Assembly: GCA_031308135.1 (NCBI GenBank)
Contig: JAHLJT010009355.1
Location: 3,409,217-3,473,216 of the forward strand
DNA: 64,000 bases
Reading direction: 5' to 3'
Source of the DNA: Acheta domesticus
Taxonomy: Eukaryota > Arthropoda > Insecta > Orthoptera > Gryllidae
Shown here: positions 47,102 through 58,822 of the stretch, one piece after another
Position numbering within the stretch: position 1 is the stretch's first letter
Layout of the letters: each line of letters begins with the position of its first letter
Position numbers and translations under genes: made by a program
Notes under the pieces: model-generated
Told to the model about the DNA's origin: nothing
Seen by the model: the letters and a program-made list of their open reading frames with translations, nothing else
The model's database searches: none

Positions 47102-47766
47102 TATAGAAGGCGGGATACAGATCCCCTCATTGCAGGGAATGGCAGAGGAGAAGCGGATAAGAACATAATTATTATGTAATATACAAAGGAGAAATAAAAA
47201 TATTTTCCGTGCCTGTTATAAATAGCGTATATTGTTGAAGACAAAGAGTATTGCATTGCAGCTTTGTCCATAGTTCTTTCTAATGGCATTAATACCCGCT
47301 TTCTTTTTTCCTCCCGGCCATAGTTCACTACATTATTTATAATAAATTTACAGTTAGAACGCAATCTCGCAAACCGAAGGGATTTGGTTATCCCACAGAC
47401 TTCACAGAAAGTAAGAAAAACAAAACAAACACTTTTTCCCGAACTGAATCGAATGGCATCAGCATTGTTGACACTGTTAGACATCTACAATATTCGAGCA
47501 TTCTCGATGTGTATTCGAGCCTTCACTTTCAAAACAACAGTAGTTTCTAAATCTATCGTCAAGAGTATAATTAAGGGGTAATACAAGTATATTATCTTGG
47601 GATCGTTCTAAATATGCTACACGTCAGTAATGATGATAATGCCGCGAGAGTATTTTGTTTGTGTTGTCACAAAGGTAAGTGTTAAATTATCCGCCCGAGT
47701 ACTGAAACAAATGGACATCTCAAAAATCCATGCGACCATGACTTTGTGCGCAGCCCCAGGGTCCGG

Positions 47767-47936
47767 ATGGCGCTTGCGGCGTGGTTGGCGCGGGTGGCGC
47801 TGGCGCTATGGGCGGTGATAGCGCCGCTGGCGCACGCGCAGGGCCTGCCCCCGTCGCCCTGCCCCGCCATCTACTCGTACGACGTGGACGCCTCCGGGCA
47901 GACCGTCGGCCTCATCCGCCTGCTCACGCCCCCCAG
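47767..47936 (+). CDS. Protease exon 1: signal peptide and start of gd N-terminal domain
   Basis: 56 codons plus two bases. MALAAWLARVALALWAVI is a hydrophobic secretion signal, with likely cleavage after AHA (residue 24). The mature start has Cys32 in PPSPCPAIYSYD, followed by GQTVGLIRL, which fits the first conserved Cys and strand of gd N-terminal domains. The donor is CCCAG followed by GTGAGC at 47937. Codon GC content is very high, unlike the AT-rich 3' exons. Confidence 0.8.
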
Positions 47937-50900
47937 GTGAGCCACTTCTTCACTCGATTAGTCATTATTAAACTACTTGTACGACGTGGACGCCTCCGGG
48001 CAGACCGTCGGCCTCATCCGCCTGCTCACGCCCCCCAGGTGAGCCACTTCTTCACTCGATTAGTCATTATTAATCTACTCGTACGACGTGGACGCCTCCT
48101 GGCAGACCGTCGGCCTCATCCGCCTGCTCACGCCCCCCAGGTGAGCCACTTCTTCACTCGATTAGTCATTATTAATCTACTCGTACGACGTGGACGCCTC
48201 CTGGCAGACCGTCGGCCTCATCCGCCTGCTCACGCCCCCCAGGTGAGCCACTTCTTCACTCGATTAGTCATTATTAATCTACTCGTACGACGTGGACGCC
48301 TCCTGGCAGACCGTCGGCCTCATCCGCCTGCTCACGCCCCCCAGGTGAGCCTCGCCCTCCACTTCCTACAAATTGAGATTCTGGTCCTTTGGGGAACAAA
48401 GTTAATTTTCTTACTATTTTGAATTATAAGACTTTTGGGGGCACTTATTTTTTACACGTGTAGTTCTTCTGGGCACTCCCACAACATTGCACAGGTGCTC
48501 AGAAATGTATAGTATCTCGAAGTCCATGCAAATTTAAGTATTTGAGCTACCTTGTATGGTCTTTCATTGTATGGATGTGTTTGTTAATGAACTCTTTATT
48601 TTAACAGTTATTGTAAGTGTTTTCAGTCTAATAGATTGGTATCATTGTTATGTTTCGTTTCGAGCCCGCTCTTCATCAAGTGTGCATCCCAACCCGTTCG
48701 CTCTCCGTGAGTCCACATCCTGTCAAGTCCTCTCTACATAAAGTCCGCTCTCCGTCAAGTGCGCTCCCCATCAAGTCTACTCGCCATAAACTCGATCCTT
48801 ATCATGTCTTCTCCCGATAAATTCCGCTCCCCATCAGGATTGCTTGCTATTAAAGTCTGCTCTCCATGAAGTCCTCTCCCCATCATGTCCGCACCTCATC
48901 AAGCCTGCATCCCATCAAGTCTGCTCCCCGTGAGTCCGCACCCTGTCAAGTCCGCTCTTCGTCAAATGCGCTCCACGTCAAGTCCACTCCCCGTCAAGTC
49001 CTCTCCCCATCTTCTCCTCTCCCCATAAAGCCCGCTCTCTATAAAGTCCGCTCCCCACGAAGTCCTCTCCCCGTGAAGTGCGCTCGCATAAACCCGCTCC
49101 TTATCAAGTCCACTGCCCGTCAAGTCCTCTCCCCATCTTCTCCTCTCCCCATAAAGCCCGCTCTCTATCAAGTCGCTCCCCACGAAGTCCTCTCCCCGTG
49201 AAGTGCGCTCGCCATAAACCCGCTCCTTATCAAGTCCACTGCCCGTCAAGTCCTCTCCCCATCTTCTCCTCTTCCCATAAAGCCCGCTCTCTATAAAGTC
49301 CGCTCCCCACGAAGTCCTCTCCCCGTGAAGTGCGCTCGCCATAAACCCGCTCCTTATCAAGTCCACTGCCCGTCAAGTCCTCTCCCCATCTTCTCCTCTC
49401 CCCATAAAGCCCGCTCTCTATAAAGTCCGCTCCCCACGAAGTCCTCTCCCCGTGAAGTGCGCTCGCCATAAACCCGCTCCTTATCAAGTCCACTGCCCGT
49501 CAAGTCCTCTCCCCATCTTCTCCTCTCCCCATAAAGCCCGCTCTCTATAAAGTCCGCTCCCCACGAAGTCCTCTCCCCGTGAAGTGCGCTCGCCATAAAC
49601 CCGCTCCTTATCAAGTCCACTGCCCGTCAAGTCCTCTCCCCATCTTCTCCTCTCCCCATAAAGCCCGCTCTCTATAAAGTCCGCTCCCCACGAAGTCCTC
49701 TCCCCGTGAAGTGCGCTCGCCATAAACCCGCTCCTTATCAAGTCCACTGCCCGTCAAGTCCTCTCCCCATCTTCTCCTCTCCCCATAAAGCCCGCTCTCT
49801 ATCAAGTCCGCTCTCCACGAAGTCCTCTCCCCGTGAAGTGCGCTCGCCATAAACCCGCTCCTTATCAAGTCCACTGCCCGTCAAGTCCTCTCCCCATCTT
49901 CTCCTCTCCCCATAAAGCCCGCTCTCTATAAAGTCCGCTCCCCACGAAGTCCTCTCCCCGTGAAGTGCGCTCGCCATAAACCCGCTCCTTATCAAGTCCA
50001 CTGCCCGTCAAGTCCTCTCCCCATCTTCTCCTCTCCCCATAAAGCCCGCTCTCTATCAAGTCCGCTCCCCACGAAGTCCTCTCCCCGTGAAGTGCGCTCG
50101 CCATAAACCCGCTCCTTATCAAGTCCACTGCCCGTCAAGTCCTCTCCCCATCTTCTCCTCTCCCCATAAAGCCCGCTCTCTATAAAGTCCGCTCCCCACG
50201 AAGTCCTCTCCCCGTGAAGTGCGCTCGCCATAAACCCGCTCCTTATCAAGTCCACTGCCCGTCAAGTCCTCTCCCCATCTTCTCCTCTCCCCATAAAGCC
50301 CGCTCTCTATCAAGTCCGCTCCCCACGAAGTCCTCTCCCCGTGAAGTGCGCTCGCCATAAACCCGCTCCTTATCAAGTCCACTGCCCGTCAAGTCCTCTC
50401 CCCATCTTCTCCTCTCCCCATAAAGCCCGCTCTCTATCAAGTCCGCTCCCCACGAAGTCCTCTCCCCGTGAAGTGCGCTCGCCATAAACCCGCTCCTTAT
50501 CAAGTCCACTGTGAGCCCACTGAGCGCGGGCGTGCCGCCTTGCAGGTACGCGGAGGTGCGTCTGATGGCGCGGCTGAGCTCGCCGGTGCCCGTGCAGCGC
50601 AACGAGGTGGGCGAGCTGTTCGTGAAGGGCGGGCGCGACGCCGCCATGGAGGCGACGCGCGCCGTGCTGGCCGGCCGCCGCCACGTGCTCGAGTACCACC
50701 TACGCTTCCCGCCCGGCAAGCCCGTGCCCTCGCTGCTCGCGCTGGCCGTCAACGAGGACGACGTCTGCCAGGCGCGATGTAAGACCACGACAAGCCCCCA
50801 CCGCGCCACGCCCCCGCGCCACCCCCCGCGCGCCACCACCACCCCCTGCCACGCCCCCGCGCCCCCCACCGCGCCACGCCCCCGCGCCACACCCCGCGCC

Positions 50901-53900
50901 ACGCGCCCCGCACCCACGCGCCACCCCCGCGCGCCCCCACCACCCCTGCCACGCCTCCGCGCCCCCACCGCGCCACGCCTCCGCGCCACACCCCGCGCCA
51001 CGCGCCCCGCACCCACGCGCCACCCCCGCGCGCCCCCACCACCCCTGCCACGCCTCCGCGCCCCCACCGCGCCACGCCTCCGCGCCACACCCCGCGCCAC
51101 GCGCCCCGCACCCACGCGCCACCCCCGCGCGCCCCCACCACCCCTGCCACGCCTCCGCGCCCCCCACCGCGCCACCCCCGCGCGCCACCACCACCCCTGC
51201 CACGCCCCCGCGCACCCTAACCGCGACCCCACGCGCTCGGGCCCACGTGTCACGCCCCCGCGCTCTGCGCCCCCCCCCGAGCCACGCTCCCCCGCGCCAC
51301 ACCCCACCCCTGCCACGCTCCCGCGCCCCCCTGCGCCGCGCACCCTAACCGCGACCCCACGCGCTCGCCCCCACTCGCCACGTCCCCGCGCTCTACGCCC
51401 CCCAGCCACGCCCCCCTTTCACCGCGCCACATACCTCGCGCCACGCCCCCATCCGCGCCGCCCCCACGCACCCCGCCCCCCACGCCCCCACGTGCAACGC
51501 ACCTGCATGTCACGCCTCCCGCCTCGCCCCCCACACGCCCCGCCCCCGCGCACCACACCCCTGCGTGCCACGTCCCCCGCGCCGCGTCCCCCCCGTGCCA
51601 CGCCCCCGCGCCCCCCTGCGCCCCGCCACGCTCCCGCGCCACGCACATGCACCGCGCCCCATAAAATGAAATGATTTTAAACCAGAACGATTTTCAGGGT
51701 TCAAGTGTCTTTTGCTTATGTTAGCACTTCTAATGCAATTCAGTGTCAGTATTTGTGCATCTTTTTCGTAGTGTCGGCTACTTCAGGGCTTTCTTCATCT
51801 TCCTTTGCAGTTTCGATTGCTCGTTTTTTTCTTCGGTTTTGTTGCAATGAAAACTTTGAACGGTCGTTGTACTCTGATCATAGACATTTCATCCATAATA
51901 TTGTGAAATGTGGAATAGAAGTGCCTGGGATGTGAAGGGTATAGCTATCCAACACACTGCGAATCATTGCCAACTTGTCAATATTTCGGTGGACAGCTGT
52001 CGTGTTCTTTTTATAAATACCATGAATACACTGATGGAACTACACCAATAAATACATGCACCTCGATTTTATTCGTCCCTTCAATATTCCTGTCGGTGGC
52101 GCTGGCGAGTGGTTACCTGTGAAAGTGGCCTTAGAGGGTGGTACAGATCTGCCAGTGGAGGCAACTGCAGACCCCAACGTGCCTTTTGTTGTATGCTTAC
52201 TCTGCGACAATTGAGCAAGCTGAGACGATATTACTCTCTCGCACTTGCTAACGTAAGAAGATAAAGTATTGTAATCGTGCGCCCGAAAACTGTGAATTTA
52301 CGACACAAAAACTTTTTTGCCGGCTCCTGGTAACGAAAAAGTGAATAAATCCAGTTGCTAAATATAGAAAAAAATCCTCTAATAGGTGTAGCAGAATCCA
52401 TGTTTTGTGCGTTCTTCATCCCGAAAAATCGATTGACGGCAAAACGTCCATCTGTCAGTGTATGCACAACGCTAGCGCATAAACCGTTCCGCCGATTTTC
52501 TCCAAAATTGATATTATTCAATCGATCTGGCTGATGTCGCGGTCCCAGGAATTTGAAACCGATATTTTAGTTTTGGGGGGTACTTTGTATGAAGCCCCTT
52601 GACCATTTTCAAAATTCTCGAAAAAAGGCTCCAAATGTTTTAATTAAATTTTGTTATTGAATAGTGTGTAAAAGAATAGTGCAGGTCTCATTTTCGTTGA
52701 AATCCCCGGTGTCAAAGATCGTTGTAGCTCTTTGAAAAAAGTATAAATGGTTTCTCACGAAATAATCGCTTATAAATTTAAGACAATTTGTTCATTCCAA
52801 CACTTTTTCATGTTGAACATCGGAGGGAAAATTACTCAATGTCATCACGTTACTCTCTTTCTCCAACGATAGAAGAGTTGTGAAAAACCTTCCGTGTAAA
52901 GGAGGAAATGTTTCCCAAAACTGATACATTTCCGCCTTGACCTCTTTCATTATTTCAAACTTCAAACATTTCAAGTTAAAAATGTTTGTCCGCTGTCGTC
53001 CACCTCAAGTCGTTGAGAAAATAGGAAAAGCGTTCCGAACCTCAAGGAACATTTAAATGCCAAATTTTCGTTGTACAAATTACAATTAGCCCTGAGCCAC
53101 AAAGCAAATCACACTCTGAATTGCAGACCTCAATTTACATTGTAATATAACTATTCACATGTGATTATAATGCCTTATGGGCTGAGCATGTCATTCAAAT
53201 GAATTTCAATACCTTTCACTACGAACGCCTGGTGTTTGTGAAGGTATCTAGAAGAGGGAGTGTGGTGTGAAATGTTAGAACTCTCGTTTGTTATTCTGCA
53301 AACCCAATGAATTCAGCGAACAATGACTATTCGCGTTCGTCCCTTGTGAAGTAATTGACGATCTTCACCATGAATTTATGATGTAAACGACTATCTTGTA
53401 AATTTCACTTTTGACACGAGGATTAGACTTAAAACATGCGCCCACAAGTATGTCTATCTCTCAAACCTCGTCTGCACCGGTTGTAAATCCGTCGCCATTG
53501 CTACTTGCTTCACAGTTACTTTCTCGCACTTATACTGCGATTTTTGTAGGAAGAGCTCTCAAGGCCACTCAAATCCCATCTTCGCGATGGAATATGTCAC
53601 GGCATTTCGTATCATTCACAGTTGTTCCGCTAGATTTCGCACGATCGCGACCGTATGAAGCAGTGCTTGCGATCATGCGACTTCTACCGGCAAGACCGAG
53701 AAAAGACGCGAAATGCCGTGACATATTCCATCGCGAAGATGGGATTTGAGTGGCCTTGAGAGCTCTTCCTACAAAAATCGCAGTATACTTCGATAGAAGA
53801 AAAAGTTACATTATCCTGCGCCGGAAAACGGCGAATTTTCGATAGAAAAACACTTATTGTCGGTTCCTGGTTTCAAGAAAGTGGATAAATCCTGATCCTT

Positions 53901-56900
53901 TATATAATAAATTACTTCCTCTAACTCGTGGTGTAGTCAGAATCCTTGTTTTGTGGGTCCTTGATACCGAAAAATTGATTGCCGTCAAAACGTCTGTCAG
54001 TGAACAACGCTAACTGCTAAACCGTTCAGCCGATTTTCGGCCGATCGGAAAATAATTTATCAGTTCCCCATAAGGAGACCGAGAAGCGTTCAATACACCT
54101 AAGTCTCGATTGGTGCACGAGAAGTGGTCTAACCGTGAGAGACGGAACGTTTTTCCACACGCACGCACACGAGGAGATTACACAAATACATCAAATCAAA
54201 TCAAATACAAATCGAATCAAATTACATCAAATATGTAGATGAAGATGATGTTGTGCTAACTAACGCATCCGCTTGCTCGTCTTTGCAGCCACGCCCTTCA
54301 ACACGCGCTCCACCATCACCCTGCAGTCGTTCCTCAACACGGGCGTGGGCGACGCGCCGCAAGTCAGGGGCCATGACTTCGGCGCCGTGATGGGCGGAGG
54401 CGGCGGCGGAGGCGGGGGCGGCGGCGGCGGCGGCGGGTTCTTCGTGATCGGGGAGGAGGCGGAGGGGGGCTGCAAGGGGGCTGTTCGAGCCCGAGCCCTT
54501 CGAGCCGCAGCCCCCGCCCCCGCGCCCCGCGCAGCCCCGCCCCACGCCCCGCCCCGCCCCGCGCCCCTCCACGCGCCCGCCGCCCATGCTGCCGCCCCCT
54601 GGTGAGTACGGCTCCTCCCCCGCGCGGGCGGACACGCACTGCGCAGCAGGCTCCTCACCTCTCCCTCCTCTCTCTCGCTGTCTCGCTCTTTCGTTCTCTC
54701 TCTCTCGCTCTCTACATCTTTCACGCTCTCTCTCGCTTTCCCTCTCTATCTCTCGCTCTCTCTCTCGTTCTCCCTCTCTCGCTCTCTCTCGTTCTCCCTC
54801 TCTCGCTCCGTCTCTCTCTCGCTCCGTCTCTCGCTCCGTCTCTCTCTCGCTCCCTCTCTCTCTCGCTCCCTTGCTCCCTGTCTCTTTCTCTTCTTTCTTT
54901 TTTTCTTCTTTCCTTCTGTTCCCCTTTATCATCTTCTCTTCTCTTTCCTCTTCTACTCTCCTCCTTCCTATTCTTTCCTCCACTTCTTGCCTTTGTGCAT
55001 TACAAAAGAAGTTATGTTTGTTTTTGGGGGGGGGAATAATATATTTACAAAATGTAAATACAGTAACATGTATCATTTACAGAGTGTGATTTCTCCTCCT
55101 TGTTTCTGTTTGGAGACTGTGGAACATTTTTTTTTTTTAGTCACGAAGCAATGATTGATCTATTAAGTACTATTTTCTTTTCAATATATCCTGTTGTTTG
55201 CTTTGCTTGTAACACACAAAATAATTGAGAAATACATGACCTTTTATATTTCAAAAATATTCCAGGTATTAGAAAATAAATTAACCAAAATTTTGAACGC
55301 AGTAATCTTTTCAAAAATCATTGCTTATTTTCATCTGGATATGATGTTAATTTATGGTGTAGAAATTTTTTTCCAAATTCTTAAGACAATAATTAATAGA
55401 ATGAATAATTCCAGAATATAAATTAGAATCTAAATAACCCATTACAAAGTAAACAACCCATGGTCTGAAATATCAGCTTTCATTATAATTTTGAAAAAAG
55501 AAACTAGTACTTTTTTCTATTCATGGAATTAGTCATTTAGTAATAGAAGTTACAAAATCTTACAATTAAATATTTGCAAATTTTCTCTTTCATTATTTTA
55601 AAATTTAATTTCAAACAAATATGAATGCTGTACAATAGCAGACCTTACACAAAAGCTACAATTTAAATTTAAATTGGAGAAAAAATAAAAACCAGAATAT
55701 GAAACAAGGCTTCTAAAATTATTTGTCTCCTAGAGAACTCAACAATCTGTGAAATGCATATAATCTTCATCCTCATAAATCAATATCAAAAAGATTATAA
55801 TTTCTGTTTCTTCTTGTATCTTGTGGTATATAATGAGAAATAGAAAAAAAGGACTTTCTCTTGACTATCATCCTGGTGAAATTAGAATATGATTGAAAAT
55901 TCCTTGAAAACAAATGTCGGTCCACAACAACCAACCAATTACTTTATTCTTCTTCAGCACTGATTGGTTGCTTCCATTTAAAAATCACCATGACTTATAA
56001 GTGACACTTGTAAACTTAATTCTGTTGGACCAGGACCAAGAAATGCCTCTTTGCCCAATAATAATATTTCTTTGAGACAAAATACATCATAATATTGATT
56101 CAAGAAATATTGATCAAGGTCTCTAATATATTTTGCTGTTTATTATGGAATATTTGAAGTTCCCTGTGCTAACATTTCCCTGTTCCCTGTATATTTGAAT
56201 TTCCTTATGCTAACACTTTACAAAACACATTGATACTAGCAGTGAAATATTTTATCTATGGGGTCAGCAGACTTTTTACTACACAAGGTACAATGGCTAA
56301 CTATCTGTTTTCAAGTGCCTTTATCTTATAATCATAAAATTACCATTGCTGAAAGAATATAAAATTAATTGCAGAAAAGTTAACTATATCATGAGTGTTA
56401 ACTGTATGTTCAACCATTTATTTCCTGGGATACTTGAAAGAAGGAAAAAATTATGGTACTTAATTCCTGTAGATTCCAAAATCCTTGTTGAATACCTTTA
56501 TGATCATTTGTCCTATCACATTACACCCAAGCCAAACCTTTGTAATTTCTAGGATGTGCCCAGCTACTATCAGAAAAAAAAAAAGAAAATTATGAGATTG
56601 GTTGGCTTATTAATATTGTTCTTGAATTAATATACAACAAAATTCAGTAAAGTTCAATCTGATTCGAAATGGGTAAGTAAATGACTGAGGAACTTGGTTC
56701 CCTGCTCAACATTTGCCAAATAATATTTGTATACCAAAATAAGTTTTATCCACTCAATTTAACTAGGGGATAAGACTTCACAGATTTTAAAATAAAACTG
56801 TAGTTTTTCCATTAATATTTTATTTTATTCCTATAATTGCTTCACAGAATTTTTTTTTAGAATTTTAAATATATTTTTGTCTTTTGTTCAGGCAAATGTT

Positions 56901-58784
56901 GGGTTAGAGACTTTTAAAATCTAAAAATTCTTTCATTTTCCCTTTTTAAACTTTAGGAAAATATTTCACAAAACAATTATTTTATTTCAAACTTCATTTA
57001 AAATATTGCCATAAATCTCACAATTCATTGATCCTCCCTGTGAAATTTCCTCTCTGCATTCCTGGCTACAAAGCAGACACTCTGTGGTCTGCTCTCTCTT
57101 CAGACGAACCAGGATTAATGAGGGATACGAAGCTGACGGACGTGCTGTGGGAGGAATATCACATCTCCTCCCACATCAACATGGCACTTCGCAATCTCTT
57201 GGACCTGGAGCAGCGGCGACTCACATTGCAGCAGGAGATTTTATTCTTGCAACAACAGAACACTTTGCAGTCAAAATAATATTGTTGTGCTGTGCACACG
57301 CATACAAATTGTACATAATATTCTATAAGTCAATGATTACTGTCAATATTATTTCTATTCTCTTCTACTAATGTTTATAAGAGTGAATAATTTATTGCTG
57401 AAGAACATTATTAATCTCTTGAATGCATGGTCGATGCAAAAATCTATTCTTGTCTTTGTTTTGTGCTATTTTCATATTGTATTCTGTATTTAAATTTTCT
57501 TATAACAAGGAAACTTATTAGTTAAGTACTTCCTATTTCTACTGTTATTATTTTAATCTATTCAAAATGTGTACTATATTAACACATTCTTAGACTACCT
57601 CGTAACTTATTTATTTGTAAATATGTAAATAAATATCTTAATAAAGGGGTTCCCAAACTTTTTGTCTCCAGTCTTTCTTTAACAGATTTGGCACTGGGGA
57701 TCCAATTCACCACTTGTGGTGCTCCATTTCATTCTGATGATTACATAATGACTTACAGATGAAATGAAAATAAAACAATATGCAAATATTACAGATTTCT
57801 AAATGCTAAAAATGTGTTCAAGATTGAGTCAATGAGTTCAATGTGGATGTCGATATGTCTTGGTTCAATTTACAAATAAGCAAAAATATTTTATTAGTGA
57901 GGTTGACTTCAGTAGATAAAAAAGTTTGTGCATAGTCCTTTTGAAAGGCTCTGTGAAGACTCAAGTAATTCATGGAGCACAATTTGGGAACCCCAATCCT
58001 AGGACTATATTCCTGTCTATTAAAACTTTATATTCATTAAACTTTACTGCATTTCTATTTATAAATTAAATGTAATGCATGTTTAAGTGTGTTGTTGGTG
58101 GACATTGGATTTTTAGGCTCTAAAACCTATTTTAGATACCCAAAATGGTCTCTTAAAAGGCAAAACCAAACTGCTAAAAACAGACGGTATAATTTGATGT
58201 AGAAATAATTTTTTCAATTAAATTATTTTCCTTCAAACTGCTGTATTAAAAATACGGAAAAAGTAAAATGAATACAGAAAATATTAAAACAAAATAAGAG
58301 TAAATACAAAAACTACAATGACTTTCTTTGCTCATATTCTCCTCACATAGAAAATTATATATTCATTCTATCACTTGTGACTGGTGCCTGCTTTAATGTT
58401 AAATAATAGGCTTCCTCTTTTGGTGCACAGCTCAGAAAGGGAATTTTTATTTAATAAACAGCTTCAGTCAGAAATTCTGCCCAGAAAATTATCCAAGAAT
58501 ATTCTTTGTGGTTTTAATTACTCTGAACTAGTATGCTTTTATGGGTTGTGTAGACATTTTCAGCCCCTAACGATGAAATAGGAACTTAACATACAGTAAA
58601 TATTTTTCCTCAACATTAAGTCATAAAATGTTTTCATATTTAATTGTGAAAGTCTACTTAGAAAGAGTTTAAAAGGGATTTGCCTAAAAATTTGAAATCT
58701 AGTTACATGAGCATTTCAGAAATTATAATGCAAATCAAAATTATATGTACAAAAACTTTATATTTAATGTTACATGGTCATTTA

Positions 58785-58822
<38 letters not shown>

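Noticed and set aside
47630..47700. Possible upstream exon with donor CAAAG/GTAAGT at 47675
   Set aside because: The donor fits well but no matching acceptor before the 47767 start codon, and no protein signal, can be shown; it could belong to a 5' UTR exon, so it is left open.
47781..48422. 213-codon open frame across the 102-bp repeat
   Set aside because: It is in the wrong frame for exon 1, repeats the same 34 residues, and stays open only because the period is a multiple of three.
48962..50382. Ten or so minus-strand frames of 87-134 codons with the same Gly/Glu/Arg-rich protein
   Set aside because: They are frames through the 127-bp satellite; each shifts by one base per unit and has no start or context of a gene.
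50246..51674. Frames of 387 codons on both strands
   Set aside because: They run through the GC-rich intron repeat and overlap exon 2 of the protease; composition is Pro/Arg/Thr or Gly/Ala/Arg only.
54222..55089. Long frames rich in Arg/Glu (minus) or Leu/Ser (plus)
   Set aside because: They come from the CTCT microsatellite and the GC-rich exon 3 read in wrong frames.
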